From Bacteroides sp. (GTDB lineage Bacteria > Bacteroidota > Bacteroidia > Bacteroidales > Muribaculaceae): 64,000 nt of DNA. The stretch spans positions 17,294-81,293 of the forward strand of contig JAAVDB010000005.1 in assembly GCA_014802015.1 (NCBI GenBank), given 5' to 3'. This document shows, piece after piece, positions 35,118-44,642 of the stretch. Numbering within the stretch: the stretch's first letter is position 1; every line of letters begins with the position of its first letter. The notes under the pieces were generated by a model. It did no database searches, had not been told where the DNA came from, and worked only from the letters and a program-made list of their open reading frames with translations. Both the position numbers and the translations under genes were made by a program.

Positions 35118-35708
35118 ATGTTAACATACAACACACATCGTCCGCGTCTCGTACTTCCGGAATACGGCCGCGCCATACAGCTTATGATCGACCACTGTGT
35201 CACCATCCCCGACAGGGATGAGCGGACAGGTTGCGCATACTCGATCATAAGTGCGATGGCACGTATTCAGCCCAAGGTCAAGGAACAGGAGGACTGGAAG
35301 CAGATCCTCTGGGATCACCTGGCCTATATGAGCGGATTTAAACTCGACATAGACTATCCCGTTGAGGTTTCGTCGCCTGAGAAATACTCTTCGCGTCCCG
35401 ACAAGGTGCCATACCCCGGCCGTTACATACGCTACCGTCATTACGGCAAGGACATCGAGCTCATGATAGCCAAGGCTATGGAGATGCCCGAGGGCGCCGA
35501 ACGTGACGAGCTGGTGATCCTCGTGGCTAACCACATGAAGAAACAGCTCCTATCGGTCAATAAGGATGGCGTTAGCGATGCCCGAATCTTCAAGGACCTC
35601 GCGGAATATTCCCATGGCATGTTCCGTCTCGATCCAGAGACAACACATCTGCACGAATTTAAGCTAATAGCTCCACCCCCCACCGGAAAGAAAAAGAAGA
35701 AACGCTGA
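35118..35708 (+). CDS. DUF4290 family protein
   Basis: 196 residues, beginning LTYNTHRPRLVLPEYGRAIQ, which I recognise as the Bacteroidetes DUF4290 family. It is mostly helical with a poly-Lys C-terminus (KKKKKR), suggesting nucleic-acid contact. It overlaps the start of rimM by one base, a common neighbourhood for this family, hinting at a role in translation or ribosome work. Its function is unknown. Confidence 0.85.
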   Translation: MLTYNTHRPRLVLPEYGRAIQLMIDHCVTIPDRDERTGCAYSIISAMARIQPKVKEQEDWKQILWDHLAYMSGFKLDIDYPVEVSSPEKYSSRPDKVPYPGRYIRYRHYGKDIELMIAKAMEMPEGAERDELVILVANHMKKQLLSVNKDGVSDARIFKDLAEYSHGMFRLDPETTHLHEFKLIAPPPTGKKKKKR

Positions 35709-36244
35709 TGATACTGCGCACTGACATTACTGAAGCCGGAGTGTTCAACAAACCTCATGGCATAAAAGGTGAAATCTCCGCCACGCTTGACTTTGACATC
35801 GACCTCACCGAGACACGATGTATAGTCATGGATGTGGATGGAATATTCGTGCCGTTTTTCATAACGTCAGTGCGTCCAAAGACCGCTGAAACCTTCCTTA
35901 TCACCATCGACGGCATCGATTCGGATCAGAAAGCAAGAACCCTTACGGGTAAGACTTTCTACGTCCTTGACTCGGATATCCCCGAGGACGATGACGCCGA
36001 TGGCGAGGACGGGTTTTATATCGCCGATCTTATCGGCTACACGCTCGTTGACTCGGAAGCTGGCACAGTCGGAGAGATCACTGACTATAACGACGATACC
36101 TCCAACTTGCTGCTCATCGTGACGACATCTGAAGGCAACGATATATACGTACCCGTAGCAGATGAATATATCGATGAGATAGACCCGGATACAACGACTA
36201 TACACACCACTCTCCCCTCAGGAATAATCGACCTCAATCCTTGA
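35708..36244 (+). CDS. rimM: Ribosome maturation factor RimM
   Basis: 178 residues. RimM helps 30S head assembly through protein S19. The N-terminal domain has the KPHGIKGEI motif, and the C-terminal PRC barrel contains YIADLIGYTLVDSEAGTVGEI and YVPVADEYIDEIDPDTTTI. The protein is strongly acidic. It is translationally coupled to the DUF4290 gene (TGATG overlap). Confidence 0.93.
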   Translation: MILRTDITEAGVFNKPHGIKGEISATLDFDIDLTETRCIVMDVDGIFVPFFITSVRPKTAETFLITIDGIDSDQKARTLTGKTFYVLDSDIPEDDDADGEDGFYIADLIGYTLVDSEAGTVGEITDYNDDTSNLLLIVTTSEGNDIYVPVADEYIDEIDPDTTTIHTTLPSGIIDLNP

Positions 36245-36249
36245 AAGTT

Positions 36250-36561
36250 ATGAAAGAATTTGATGAAAAAGAAGCCATAAAGGCCATGCGCGAGGCCCTG
36301 TCACCGGAAGCATCCGAACGATGCAGCGATGACGAACTGCTCAACGTCATAGACATCATCTGGGACTGGTATGACGAGAGCGGACTGCTTGACATTGACG
36401 CTGAGGCCGATGACGAAGAAGTCAATGTCGATGCCCTGACATCGCACGTGCGCAAAATGCTGGCGAAGGATAAACTGTCACCCATCAAACCGGATGAGGT
36501 TGAGCCTCTCGTAGTCGCAGAGTTGCGCTATGAACAGTCACTCGACCCGTTTGCCGACTGA
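36250..36561 (+). CDS. Small acidic conserved hypothetical protein
   Basis: 103 residues from the ATG at 36250; a TTG at 36241 in the same frame is less likely. It is highly acidic and helical (EAIKAMREALSPEASERCSDDEL, IIWDWYDESGLLD), without signal peptide or membrane segment. It starts 5 bases after rimM. No family recognised. Confidence 0.65.
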   Translation: MKEFDEKEAIKAMREALSPEASERCSDDELLNVIDIIWDWYDESGLLDIDAEADDEEVNVDALTSHVRKMLAKDKLSPIKPDEVEPLVVAELRYEQSLDPFAD

Positions 36562-36595
36562 CAGACACCACCGACTCACTCCTATCAGACAATAA

Positions 36596-37240
36596 ATGAT
36601 CAGAAACATCATATTAATCGCACTCACCGCGCTGTTTGCCCTGTCCGCATGTAAAATGTCGGCCAAGGACAATTTTACCGATCCGTATGCCGGCTACGAC
36701 GAATCCGTATTTATGGACATGGAGCTTGAACAGAACATTCTGACTCCGGCCGTTGGCAAACAGGAGCATTCAGCTGTGAGCAAATATATGGACCGCATAG
36801 GTCACGACCTTGCAAAAAAAGGTTATATCGTGGATAAGATGCGTGATGATGAAGTAATTGTCGTCACTATCCCGTCCGATGATCTTTTCTTGCCAAACGA
36901 CACTCTGCTCTCACCCTCGGCTCCGGCTAAGTTCGGTCCCATAATCTCACTGCTGCGCGATCCGGAAATGTACAAGGTTGTCTATACCGTACATACTGAC
37001 AACACCGGTTCGGCACAATATAATATGTATCTGTCGCACGAACGCAACAATTCGATATACGACTGGATGCTGACACAGATAAGTGAAGACTTGATCGTGA
37101 TACCCTACGAGATGGGCGACTCCGATCCTGTCATGGGCAACGACTCGCGTGAAGGACGCGCGGCAAACCGCCGTGTAGAGATATATCTCATACCCGGCCC
37201 GAAGCTTATCACCCAAGCCCATAAGGGAATACTGAAATAG
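36596..37240 (+). CDS. OmpA-family lipoprotein
   Basis: 214 residues. The signal peptide ends with a lipobox (LFALSACKM). The C-terminal part is an OmpA-like peptidoglycan-binding domain: [29 protein letters not shown] and the closing [14 protein letters not shown]. Such proteins tie an outer or inner membrane to the cell wall. It lies 43 bases before proS. Confidence 0.85.
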   Translation: MIRNIILIALTALFALSACKMSAKDNFTDPYAGYDESVFMDMELEQNILTPAVGKQEHSAVSKYMDRIGHDLAKKGYIVDKMRDDEVIVVTIPSDDLFLPNDTLLSPSAPAKFGPIISLLRDPEMYKVVYTVHTDNTGSAQYNMYLSHERNNSIYDWMLTQISEDLIVIPYEMGDSDPVMGNDSREGRAANRRVEIYLIPGPKLITQAHKGILK

Positions 37241-37283
37241 AATTATACAGACACAATCATCATATAGAAAGTTTTATATAGCA

Positions 37284-38765
37284 ATGGCTAAAGAACTCAA
37301 AGACCTCACAAAACGTAGCGAGAACTACTCACAGTGGTATAACGACCTTGTGGTCAAAGCTGATCTTGCCGAGCAGTCGGCAGTAAGAGGATGTATGGTC
37401 ATCAAACCCTACGGCTATGCCATCTGGGAAAAGATGCAGCATACTCTTGACGAAATGTTTAAGCAGACAGGTGTGCAGAATGCCTATTTCCCTCTGCTTA
37501 TACCGAAATCGTTCCTGTGTCGTGAGGCCGAACACGTCGAAGGTTTTGCAAAAGAGTGTGCCGTAGTGACACACTACCGACTCAAGAATGATCCCAACGG
37601 CACAGGTGTCGTTGTCGATCCGGATGCCCGTCTCGAAGAGGAACTCATCATCCGCCCCACTTCCGAGACTATCATCTGGGGTACATATAAAAACTGGATA
37701 CACTCTTATCGCGATCTGCCTGTCCTCTGCAACCAGTGGGCAAACGTTATGCGCTGGGAGATGCGTACACGTATGTTCCTCCGCACCGCTGAGTTCCTGT
37801 GGCAGGAGGGCCATTGCGCTCATGCTACAGCCGAGGAATCAGAAGCCCGCACAGTCCAGATGATCAATATTTATGCCGACTTTGCTGAAAAATATATGGC
37901 AATGCCGGTCATCAAGGGCGTGAAAAGTGCCAACGAACGATTTGCAGGCGCACTCAACACCTATACGATCGAAGCAATGATGCAGGACGGCAAGGCTCTC
38001 CAGTCTGGTACATCACACAACCTCGGACAGAACTTTGCCAAAGCGTTTGATGTGACATTCGTAAACAAGGACAACAAACCTGAATATGTCTGGGCCAACT
38101 CATGGGGTGTGTCAACACGTCTTATGGGAGCACTCATCATGACTCACTCGGATGATAACGGACTCGTACTTCCCCCTCGCCTCGCCCCCATCCAGGTAGT
38201 CATCGTTCCTATATACAAAAACGATGATCAGAAGGCCGTTATCGCCGAAGCAGTCGCTCCGATTGTCAACGATCTGCGCGCACTCGGCGTGAGCGTCAAG
38301 TTTGACGATGCCGACAATAAGCGTCCCGGATTCAAGTTTGCCGATTACGAGCTTAAGGGTGTACCTGTCCGTCTCGCCATCGGTGCCCGCGACATCGAGA
38401 ACGGCACCATTGAAGTAATGCGCCGCGACACTCTCGAAAAGCATGTAGCTCCCATCGAAGGCATAGCGGCATACTGTAAGGAACTGCTTGAGGAAATTCA
38501 GGATAACATCTTCAAAAAAGCCCTCGCACACCGTGAATCTATGACCCGTACGGTCGAGACATACGACGAGTTCAAGAAAGAGATTGAAAAGGGTGGTTTC
38601 ATCCTCGCGCACTGGGACGGCACTCCCGAGACTGAAGAAAAAGTCAAGGAGGAAACCAAAGCCACTATCCGCTGTATCCCCCTCGACGGAGACAAGACTC
38701 CCGGTGTATGTATGGTCACAGGCAAGCCATCGGCCCAGCGCGTAATTTTTGCCCGTAACTATTGA
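37284..38765 (+). CDS. proS: Prolyl-tRNA synthetase
   Basis: 493 residues, the shorter archaeal/eukaryal-like type of ProRS without the bacterial editing insertion. It charges tRNA-Pro. Class II motifs are seen: motif 2-like [30 protein letters not shown], and motif 3-like [16 protein letters not shown]. An anticodon-binding domain (about 290-400) and the C-terminal domain ending [17 protein letters not shown] follow; that Tyr-ending tail is typical of this type. Confidence 0.97.
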   Translation: MAKELKDLTKRSENYSQWYNDLVVKADLAEQSAVRGCMVIKPYGYAIWEKMQHTLDEMFKQTGVQNAYFPLLIPKSFLCREAEHVEGFAKECAVVTHYRLKNDPNGTGVVVDPDARLEEELIIRPTSETIIWGTYKNWIHSYRDLPVLCNQWANVMRWEMRTRMFLRTAEFLWQEGHCAHATAEESEARTVQMINIYADFAEKYMAMPVIKGVKSANERFAGALNTYTIEAMMQDGKALQSGTSHNLGQNFAKAFDVTFVNKDNKPEYVWANSWGVSTRLMGALIMTHSDDNGLVLPPRLAPIQVVIVPIYKNDDQKAVIAEAVAPIVNDLRALGVSVKFDDADNKRPGFKFADYELKGVPVRLAIGARDIENGTIEVMRRDTLEKHVAPIEGIAAYCKELLEEIQDNIFKKALAHRESMTRTVETYDEFKKEIEKGGFILAHWDGTPETEEKVKEETKATIRCIPLDGDKTPGVCMVTGKPSAQRVIFARNY

Positions 38766-38783
38766 TCATCCCGTTTACTCCGT

Positions 38784-39059
38784 ATGGATAGCAAAACATT
38801 CAATTCCCGACTGGCAGACATGCTGAACCGCACGACCGATGAGACATCCACACTCACCGATGCGATCAGCAAACTGCTGGCCGAGACCGGCTCAGAACTT
38901 GACTCCATAGCGATACCCGGATTCGGGACATTCACTACGGCCAAGACGGATGAGTCGGTTATCACCGACCCGGCCACAGGCAAAAGGACTCTTATGCCTC
39001 CATGCATAAAAATGTCCTTTCAACCGAGTGTAGTATTGCGTAAAAAGTTGTCGAGATGA
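38784..39059 (+). CDS. HU-fold DNA-binding protein
   Basis: 91 residues. The sequence follows the HU/IHF pattern: FNSRLADMLNRTTDE, a middle strand AIPGFGTFTT and an arm region DPATGKRTLMPP, ending FQPSVVLRKKL. The arm is typical but the family proline is followed by PCIK. It starts 18 bases after proS and overlaps the next HU-fold gene by 4 bases (ATGA), so the two are probably made together and might pair. Confidence 0.82.
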   Translation: MDSKTFNSRLADMLNRTTDETSTLTDAISKLLAETGSELDSIAIPGFGTFTTAKTDESVITDPATGKRTLMPPCIKMSFQPSVVLRKKLSR

Positions 39060-40429
39060 ACCGTAAGATTCCATTCCACGAACTAGCCTCACTTCTGGCG
39101 GCCAACTGCAACATAACTCCGGATGAGGCCGAGGATTTCATCAAGAATTTCTTTGACCTGATAGCACAGTCCCTTACCGCCGGGGAAACCGTTAAGATTA
39201 AGTCTATCGGTACATTCGCACCGACAGGTGATGCCGACAATCCTATCGAGTTCACACCCGATGCCGTCATCGCCGACACCATCAATGCTCCGTTCGCCCT
39301 CTTCGAACCTGAGGAACTTAGTGATACTCTTACCGAAGCCGAATTGACGGAAATCGAAACTCCGGCCGAAGAGACTGTCGTTACAGAAGTACCGGTTTCT
39401 ACACCGGAACAGACAACTGTGTCAGACACTGTATCGGTTGCGGATGTTGAACAGGAGGCCGTGCCTGAAACTGAGATTGTATCGGAAGTTGAAGTTAAAG
39501 CTGAAACTGAAACAGAAGTCGCAGCTGAAACCGTCTCTGAAACCGAATCAGAAACTGTAACGATAACCGAAAGTGAACCGACCGGGTCAGATGATGAAAT
39601 AGAGGAGAATGTAGCTTCTGAAAACGAACCATCTGAAGAAAACGTATCGGAAACTGTGACCGAAAGTACATCTGAGCCTGTGACTGCATCTGCAACGGAA
39701 GAGCAACAGAAAAATATCTCTGTCACTCCTCTTGCGGACGTAAAAATCGAACCTCAAACCGAGATCTCAGTCCCGGAACCGCTCAAAGTCCCCTCTCTGT
39801 CGTACTCGGATGAGGATGAGCCGGAAGAATACATATCTGAACCGACACAGAAATCGGGTGCCGGATTCGGTATGGGATTTCTCATAGGCATACTTGTCGG
39901 TCTCGCCCTTGGTGCCTGTGCGGTATATTTTGCCATAGACTATATATTCCCGACAGAAGCATCCATACCAGAATATGACGAAGAAAGTGTGGAAGTGACG
40001 GACATCCTTCAGGATCTTCCGCCGGAGCCGATTGATACAGTCTCAGCACAACCTGTACAGCCGGATACCGTAACCACAGAAACACAACAGGCAGAACAGC
40101 CCGGGGAGACTGTGGAAACTGCAAAGGAACCTGAGCCCGTCGCTCCGAAAGCTGACACCCCAAAGGCCACAAATAACACCGTAAAGGATACGGTGAAAAA
40201 GGGTTATCTCCTCAACGACATGGCCAAAAAGCATTATGGCAACAAGTGTTTCTGGGTATACATCTACGAAGAAAACAAGTCAAAAATCGCCAATCCCAAC
40301 CGTGTCAGTCCCGGACTTGAACTTGTGATCCCCGATGCATCTAAATACGGCATTGATGCTACCAGTAAGGCAAGCATCAGCGCCGCTAATGAAAAGGCCG
40401 GAAAAATCCTGTCAAAATATCCGCGATAA
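39056..40429 (+). CDS. HU-fold protein fused to a membrane segment and LysM-like domain
   Basis: 457 residues with three parts. Residues 1-90 are an HU-type DNA-binding fold (IPFHELASLLAANCNITPDEAEDFIKNFF split over helices, VKIKSIGTFAPTG). Residues about 95-260 are a long acidic, Glu/Val/Thr/Ser-rich linker. One membrane segment spans about 270-297 (FLIGILVGLALGACAVYFA). The tail (about 380-430) is LysM-like (YLLNDMAKKHYGNKCFWVYI, NRVSPGLELVIPD). With the HU fold inside, the tail would face the periplasm. It could tie the nucleoid to the wall, but that is inference. Confidence 0.8.
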   Translation: MNRKIPFHELASLLAANCNITPDEAEDFIKNFFDLIAQSLTAGETVKIKSIGTFAPTGDADNPIEFTPDAVIADTINAPFALFEPEELSDTLTEAELTEIETPAEETVVTEVPVSTPEQTTVSDTVSVADVEQEAVPETEIVSEVEVKAETETEVAAETVSETESETVTITESEPTGSDDEIEENVASENEPSEENVSETVTESTSEPVTASATEEQQKNISVTPLADVKIEPQTEISVPEPLKVPSLSYSDEDEPEEYISEPTQKSGAGFGMGFLIGILVGLALGACAVYFAIDYIFPTEASIPEYDEESVEVTDILQDLPPEPIDTVSAQPVQPDTVTTETQQAEQPGETVETAKEPEPVAPKADTPKATNNTVKDTVKKGYLLNDMAKKHYGNKCFWVYIYEENKSKIANPNRVSPGLELVIPDASKYGIDATSKASISAANEKAGKILSKYPR

Positions 40430-40456
40430 GTATTTGGAAATATCCTGATTCATACA

Positions 40457-40489
40457 AATCTCCCGACCAATTGTCGGGAGATTTTTTTT
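40457..40489 (+). terminator. Intrinsic terminator after the HU-LysM gene
   Basis: A 10-bp stem, AATCTCCCGA with TCGGGAGATT, around a 7-nt loop, ends in a run of eight T. It closes the proS-HU-HU transcript. Confidence 0.92.
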
Positions 40490-40567
40490 GTTATGACATT
40501 ACACTTCCATAAAGAAAAAATAGCTAAAATTAACACACAGATTTCACATATTCATTGTTATAATTAA

Positions 40568-40575
40568 TATCTTTG
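40568..40575 (+). promoter_or_regulatory. Predicted -7 element of the Bat operon
   Basis: TATCTTTG matches the -7 consensus, 64 bases before the moxR ATG. A near-match TTTC lies 22 nt upstream. It follows the HU-LysM terminator, so a promoter is expected here. Confidence 0.6.
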
Positions 40576-40639
40576 TATTCACAAAAACTACAAATAAGTA
40601 CAAACAATCAACAAATATAATACCTATTCTCACCACACT

Positions 40640-41635
40640 ATGAGCGAAACGGTAAATATCAGAGAGCTTAATGACCTCGTAGCAGGCAAGAGCAACTTCA
40701 TCAATTTAGTCACTCAAGGAATGGACCAGACCATCGTCGGTCAGAAACATCTTGTTGACTCCCTGCTCATCGCCCTTCTGTCCAACGGACATATCCTGCT
40801 TGAAGGTGTCCCCGGCCTTGCGAAGACCCTTGCCATAAAGACCCTCGCACAGGTTATTGATGCAAAATACAGCCGTATCCAGTTTACTCCCGACCTCCTT
40901 CCGGCCGACGTGACAGGTACGATGATCTACAGTATCCAGAAAGAACAGTTCCAGATCAAGAAAGGTCCTATCTTCGCAAACTTCGTGCTTGCAGATGAGA
41001 TCAACCGTGCCCCGGCCAAGGTGCAGAGTGCACTCCTCGAAGCCATGCAGGAGCGTCAGGTCACCATCGGTGACGATACATTCCCACTTGATGAGCCGTT
41101 CCTGGTAATGGCTACGCAGAACCCTATCGAGCAGGAAGGTACTTACCCGCTCCCCGAGGCTCAGGTTGACCGTTTCCTCCTCAAGGTCATCATCGGTTAT
41201 CCTACCAAAGAGGAAGAAAAAATCATCATCCGCCAGAATATCAGCGGTGAGCGTAAAAAGGTTCATGCCCTGCTCCACCCCTCCGAGATACTCGAAGTGC
41301 AGAAGATCGTAGAGAAAATATATCTTGATGAGAAGATCGAGCGTTACATCGTGGACATTGTATTCGCCACACGTAATCCGTCGGAATACGGACTTAAGGA
41401 TCTCGCCGGTATGATAAGTTTCGGAGCCTCACCCCGTGCTTCAATCGGTATGGCCCGTGCAGCCCGCGCATACGCATTCCTCCGTTCACGCGGATATGTC
41501 ATCCCCGAAGATGTACGTGCCGTATGTCACGATGTTCTCCGTCACCGTATCGGACTCACATACGAGGCCGAGGCTAACAACATCACCACTGATCAGATTA
41601 TCTCGGAAATCCTTGATAAGGTCGAGGTGCCCTGA
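40640..41635 (+). CDS. MoxR-family AAA+ ATPase
   Basis: 331 residues. Walker A is at residues 56-63 (GVPGLAKT) and Walker B is LADEINRAP, with the sensor region MATQNPIEQEGTYPLPEAQVDRFL. MoxR ATPases act with VWA-domain proteins as chaperones or activators. Here it heads the operon of a DUF58 protein and the Bat proteins, its usual partners in Bacteroides. The predicted promoter precedes it. Confidence 0.95.
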   Translation: MSETVNIRELNDLVAGKSNFINLVTQGMDQTIVGQKHLVDSLLIALLSNGHILLEGVPGLAKTLAIKTLAQVIDAKYSRIQFTPDLLPADVTGTMIYSIQKEQFQIKKGPIFANFVLADEINRAPAKVQSALLEAMQERQVTIGDDTFPLDEPFLVMATQNPIEQEGTYPLPEAQVDRFLLKVIIGYPTKEEEKIIIRQNISGERKKVHALLHPSEILEVQKIVEKIYLDEKIERYIVDIVFATRNPSEYGLKDLAGMISFGASPRASIGMARAARAYAFLRSRGYVIPEDVRAVCHDVLRHRIGLTYEAEANNITTDQIISEILDKVEVP

Positions 41636-41711
41636 TGCTGAGAGGTTGTTTATGACAACCTCCAAGTATTTTGACACACACCGATAGTAAATAATCCCAC
41701 TTCGCACACAC

Positions 41712-42587
41712 ATGGAAGCCAACGAACTGCTTAAAAAAGTACGTAAAATCGACATAAAGACTCGTGGTCTCTCGCAGAATATATTTGCGGGCGAATACCA
41801 TACAGCCTTTAAGGGACGAGGCATGACCTTTGCCGAAGTCAGGGAATATCAGTATGGTGACGATGTGCGTGACATCGATTGGAATGTCACTGCACGCCAC
41901 AACCGTCCTTATGTCAAAGTCTATGAGGAGGAGCGCGAGCTGACGGTAATGCTGCTCATCGACGTATCACGCAGCCGTCTTTTCGGCGCAGCCGGCGAAG
42001 CCAAGCGTGAAATGATTGCCGAGATAGCCGCTACCATCGCATACTCCGCCATCACAAACAATGACAAAATCGGCGTGATATTCTTCTCGGATAAGATAGA
42101 AAAATTCATACCTCCTAAAAAAGGTAAGAAACACATACTTCTTATCATCCGTGAACTCATTGACTTCACGCCCGAGAATTCCGGTACAAATATAGGCGTG
42201 GCTCTGCGTTACATGACGGACGCGCTGAAAAAGAGATGCACGACGTTCCTTATCTCCGACTTCATCGACCGACACGACTATTCGCGTCAGTTGCAGGTAG
42301 CGTCCAACAAGCATGACATAATAGCCATTCAGGTATATGACAAACGCGACACGTCGTTGCCTGACATCGGACTGATGCGTGTCACCGATCTTGAGACCGG
42401 AAGCACAGGCTGGATCGACACCTCTTCACGCTCGACACGTCAGGCATATAGCAAATGGTGGTACGAGCGTCAGCAAGCAATGACCGAGGCCCTGAGCAAG
42501 AGCCGTATCGATCTGGCATCGATAGCCACTGATGAGGATTTCGCACGTGCACTGATGGCTCTGTTTAAAAACCGAGGTGTAAGATAA
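41712..42587 (+). CDS. DUF58 (VWA-like) domain protein
   Basis: 291 residues. DUF58 features are GMTFAEVREYQYGDDVRDIDWNVTARH (split) and a VWA-type core with a MIDAS-like LLIDVSRSR. No membrane segment or signal peptide. It lies 77 bases after moxR. MoxR-DUF58 pairs are thought to fold or switch partner proteins, here presumably the Bat complex. Confidence 0.92.
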   Translation: MEANELLKKVRKIDIKTRGLSQNIFAGEYHTAFKGRGMTFAEVREYQYGDDVRDIDWNVTARHNRPYVKVYEEERELTVMLLIDVSRSRLFGAAGEAKREMIAEIAATIAYSAITNNDKIGVIFFSDKIEKFIPPKKGKKHILLIIRELIDFTPENSGTNIGVALRYMTDALKKRCTTFLISDFIDRHDYSRQLQVASNKHDIIAIQVYDKRDTSLPDIGLMRVTDLETGSTGWIDTSSRSTRQAYSKWWYERQQAMTEALSKSRIDLASIATDEDFARALMALFKNRGVR

Positions 42588-42601
42588 ACCGTTCATACTG
42601 T

Positions 42602-43600
42602 ATGATCCGACATATACGTTCCATAATATTAATATCAGCGCTTGCCATTGCATCGGCAATTCCGGCCCTGTCACAGACATCACTCAAGGTGTCGCTCGAC
42701 TCAGCATATCTGCTGATGGGTAAGGCAACACCGCTCCACATCGAGCTGATAGCTCCGGCCAATGCCGAGGGTACACTTGTCATACCGGCCGACACACTGT
42801 CCGACAAAGTGGAAATACTGAATATACAGCCTGCCGATACCACTGACATACGCAACGGACGTATTCAGGTCAATCAGCAAGTGACACTTCAGTCATTCGA
42901 CTCAGGTACATATATTCTCAATCCTATACTCTATGTGCAGGGCAACGAGACCATAGCATCCAACCGTCCCGTACTTAAAGTATTGCCAGCGATGGTTGAC
43001 TCGCTCGAAACAATTCACGACTATGCAGACGTGGCCGACGTAGACCGTCATCTGATTGACTATATGCCCGACTTTCTGGCCGACTACGGGTTATGGATAC
43101 TCGCCGTAATCGTCATACTGTTGCTCGGATATTACACACTGCGCCGCATCACATCCGGCAAGCCCGAAGCAAAAGAGGTCAAACTCGTCATTCCGCCTTA
43201 CGAACTGGCTATGCGCGAACTTGAATCTCTTCGCTCGGACAAACTATGCGAGCAGGGTCGCGAAAAGGAATATTACACTCGCCTTACAGATATTCTGCGT
43301 CAGTATCTCCAGGGCCGTTTCGGCATAAATGCTATGGAGATGACATCGACTCAGATACGTCACATACTCGAACTCAACGAAGAGACACGCCTGTCAAAAG
43401 CCAATATGGAACGTGTGCTTGAGACAGCCGATTTCGTTAAGTTTGCAAAGGTACGCCCGCTGCCTGACGACAATGCCGCGGCATACAACTCGGCAATCAG
43501 ATTTGTCGAGGATACCAAACCTCGTCCTGTAGTGCCGCCCGCTGAAGAGTCAGGCGACTCCGCACAGGATTCAAACAAACCTTCAACAACAGACAATTAA
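42602..43600 (+). CDS. Bat-operon membrane protein between DUF58 and batA
   Basis: 332 residues. A signal peptide (IILISALAIASAIPALS) is followed by a periplasmic beta-rich domain (residues about 25-155), one membrane segment at about 160-180 (GLWILAVIVILLLGYYTL) and a cytoplasmic tail with helices that resemble the DUF4381-type C-terminus (EYYTRLTDILRQYLQGRFGI). A gene in this position is standard in Bacteroidetes bat operons. The tail is similar in pattern to the BatD C-terminus downstream. Confidence 0.8.
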   Translation: MIRHIRSIILISALAIASAIPALSQTSLKVSLDSAYLLMGKATPLHIELIAPANAEGTLVIPADTLSDKVEILNIQPADTTDIRNGRIQVNQQVTLQSFDSGTYILNPILYVQGNETIASNRPVLKVLPAMVDSLETIHDYADVADVDRHLIDYMPDFLADYGLWILAVIVILLLGYYTLRRITSGKPEAKEVKLVIPPYELAMRELESLRSDKLCEQGREKEYYTRLTDILRQYLQGRFGINAMEMTSTQIRHILELNEETRLSKANMERVLETADFVKFAKVRPLPDDNAAAYNSAIRFVEDTKPRPVVPPAEESGDSAQDSNKPSTTDN

Positions 43601-43614
43601 TCCACCTGATATAT

Positions 43615-44601
43615 ATGCAACTGGCTCATCCCCATTATCTATGGCTGCTTCTTGTGTTGGTGCCCCTTATAGCGTGGTATCTCTATAAGCACCGCTCGTT
43701 GCATCCATCGCTCGAAATCTCATCGACACGTGCATTCGCACGCATCGGCACTCCTTGGCGCGCATGGCTTATGCACCTGTTGTTCCTGCTTCAGCTCGGA
43801 GCCATAGCATGCGTCATCATCATACTCGCACGTCCGCAGACACGCGACTCATGGAACACATCGAGCGTCGAAGGAACCGACATTGTGATAGCGCTCGACA
43901 TCTCTACCTCAATGCTTGCCCGCGACTTCAAGCCTGACCGTTTTGAGGCGGCCAAGGAGGTTGCCGCCAAGTTTGTGGCCGGACGAGAGGGCGATAACAT
44001 CGGACTTGTCATTTTCGCTGCTGAGAGTTTCACCTCTCTACCCATGACAACAGACCGTTCGATGATAGCCAATTACATCAGTGACATCAAGATGGGTATG
44101 CTACAGGACGGAACCGCTATCGGTGATGGCCTTGCCACCTCAATCAACCGTATCAAGGAGGGGAAAGCCAAATCCAAGAGTATCATCCTGCTGACCGATG
44201 GATCAAACAACACCGGCAACGTAGCTCCCGTGACTGCATCCGAGATAGCAAAACAGCTTGGCATAAAGGTCTATACGATCGGTATAGGCACAAACGGTAC
44301 AGCACCCTATCCTCAGGAGAACGAGTTCGGCCGCATCGTGTACACACCTCTGCCTGTCGTCATTGACGAAGCGACTCTCCGCACTATCGCCGAAAACACA
44401 GGCGGTAAATACTTCCGCGCCACAGGTAACGATGTCCTTAAAGAGATTTTCGCCGAAATCGACCGTCTCGAAAAGACCAAGATGGATCTGCGTAACTTCT
44501 CGTCGACCGAAGACGATTACATGCCCTGGGCCATAGCAGCCCTCGCACTGTTCGGACTCGCCGTACTGCTGCGATATACAGTTCTCAGGACTACCCCCTG
44601 A
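43615..44601 (+). CDS. batA: Aerotolerance VWA protein BatA
   Basis: 328 residues. Two N-terminal membrane helices (LWLLLVLVPLIAWYLY; LFLLQLGAIACVIIILA) precede a von Willebrand factor A domain with MIDAS D95-I-S97-T-S99, and a last membrane helix lies at the C-terminus (AIAALALFGLAVLLRY). The Bat proteins of Bacteroides help tolerance of oxygen and stress. The next gene is a second VWA protein of the same build. Confidence 0.92.
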   Translation: MQLAHPHYLWLLLVLVPLIAWYLYKHRSLHPSLEISSTRAFARIGTPWRAWLMHLLFLLQLGAIACVIIILARPQTRDSWNTSSVEGTDIVIALDISTSMLARDFKPDRFEAAKEVAAKFVAGREGDNIGLVIFAAESFTSLPMTTDRSMIANYISDIKMGMLQDGTAIGDGLATSINRIKEGKAKSKSIILLTDGSNNTGNVAPVTASEIAKQLGIKVYTIGIGTNGTAPYPQENEFGRIVYTPLPVVIDEATLRTIAENTGGKYFRATGNDVLKEIFAEIDRLEKTKMDLRNFSSTEDDYMPWAIAALALFGLAVLLRYTVLRTTP

Positions 44602-44642
44602 CAGCACTCTCCACATATTCCCTATTCAATACGATCTGGTAT

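Noticed and set aside
38992..39726. Minus-strand Ser/Val-rich frame of 244 codons
   Set aside because: Antisense to the acidic linker of the HU-LysM gene; composition follows from GAA/GTA-type codons on the other strand.
40490..40567. Second terminator or RNA gene before moxR
   Set aside because: AT-rich but no stable hairpin; treated as promoter region.
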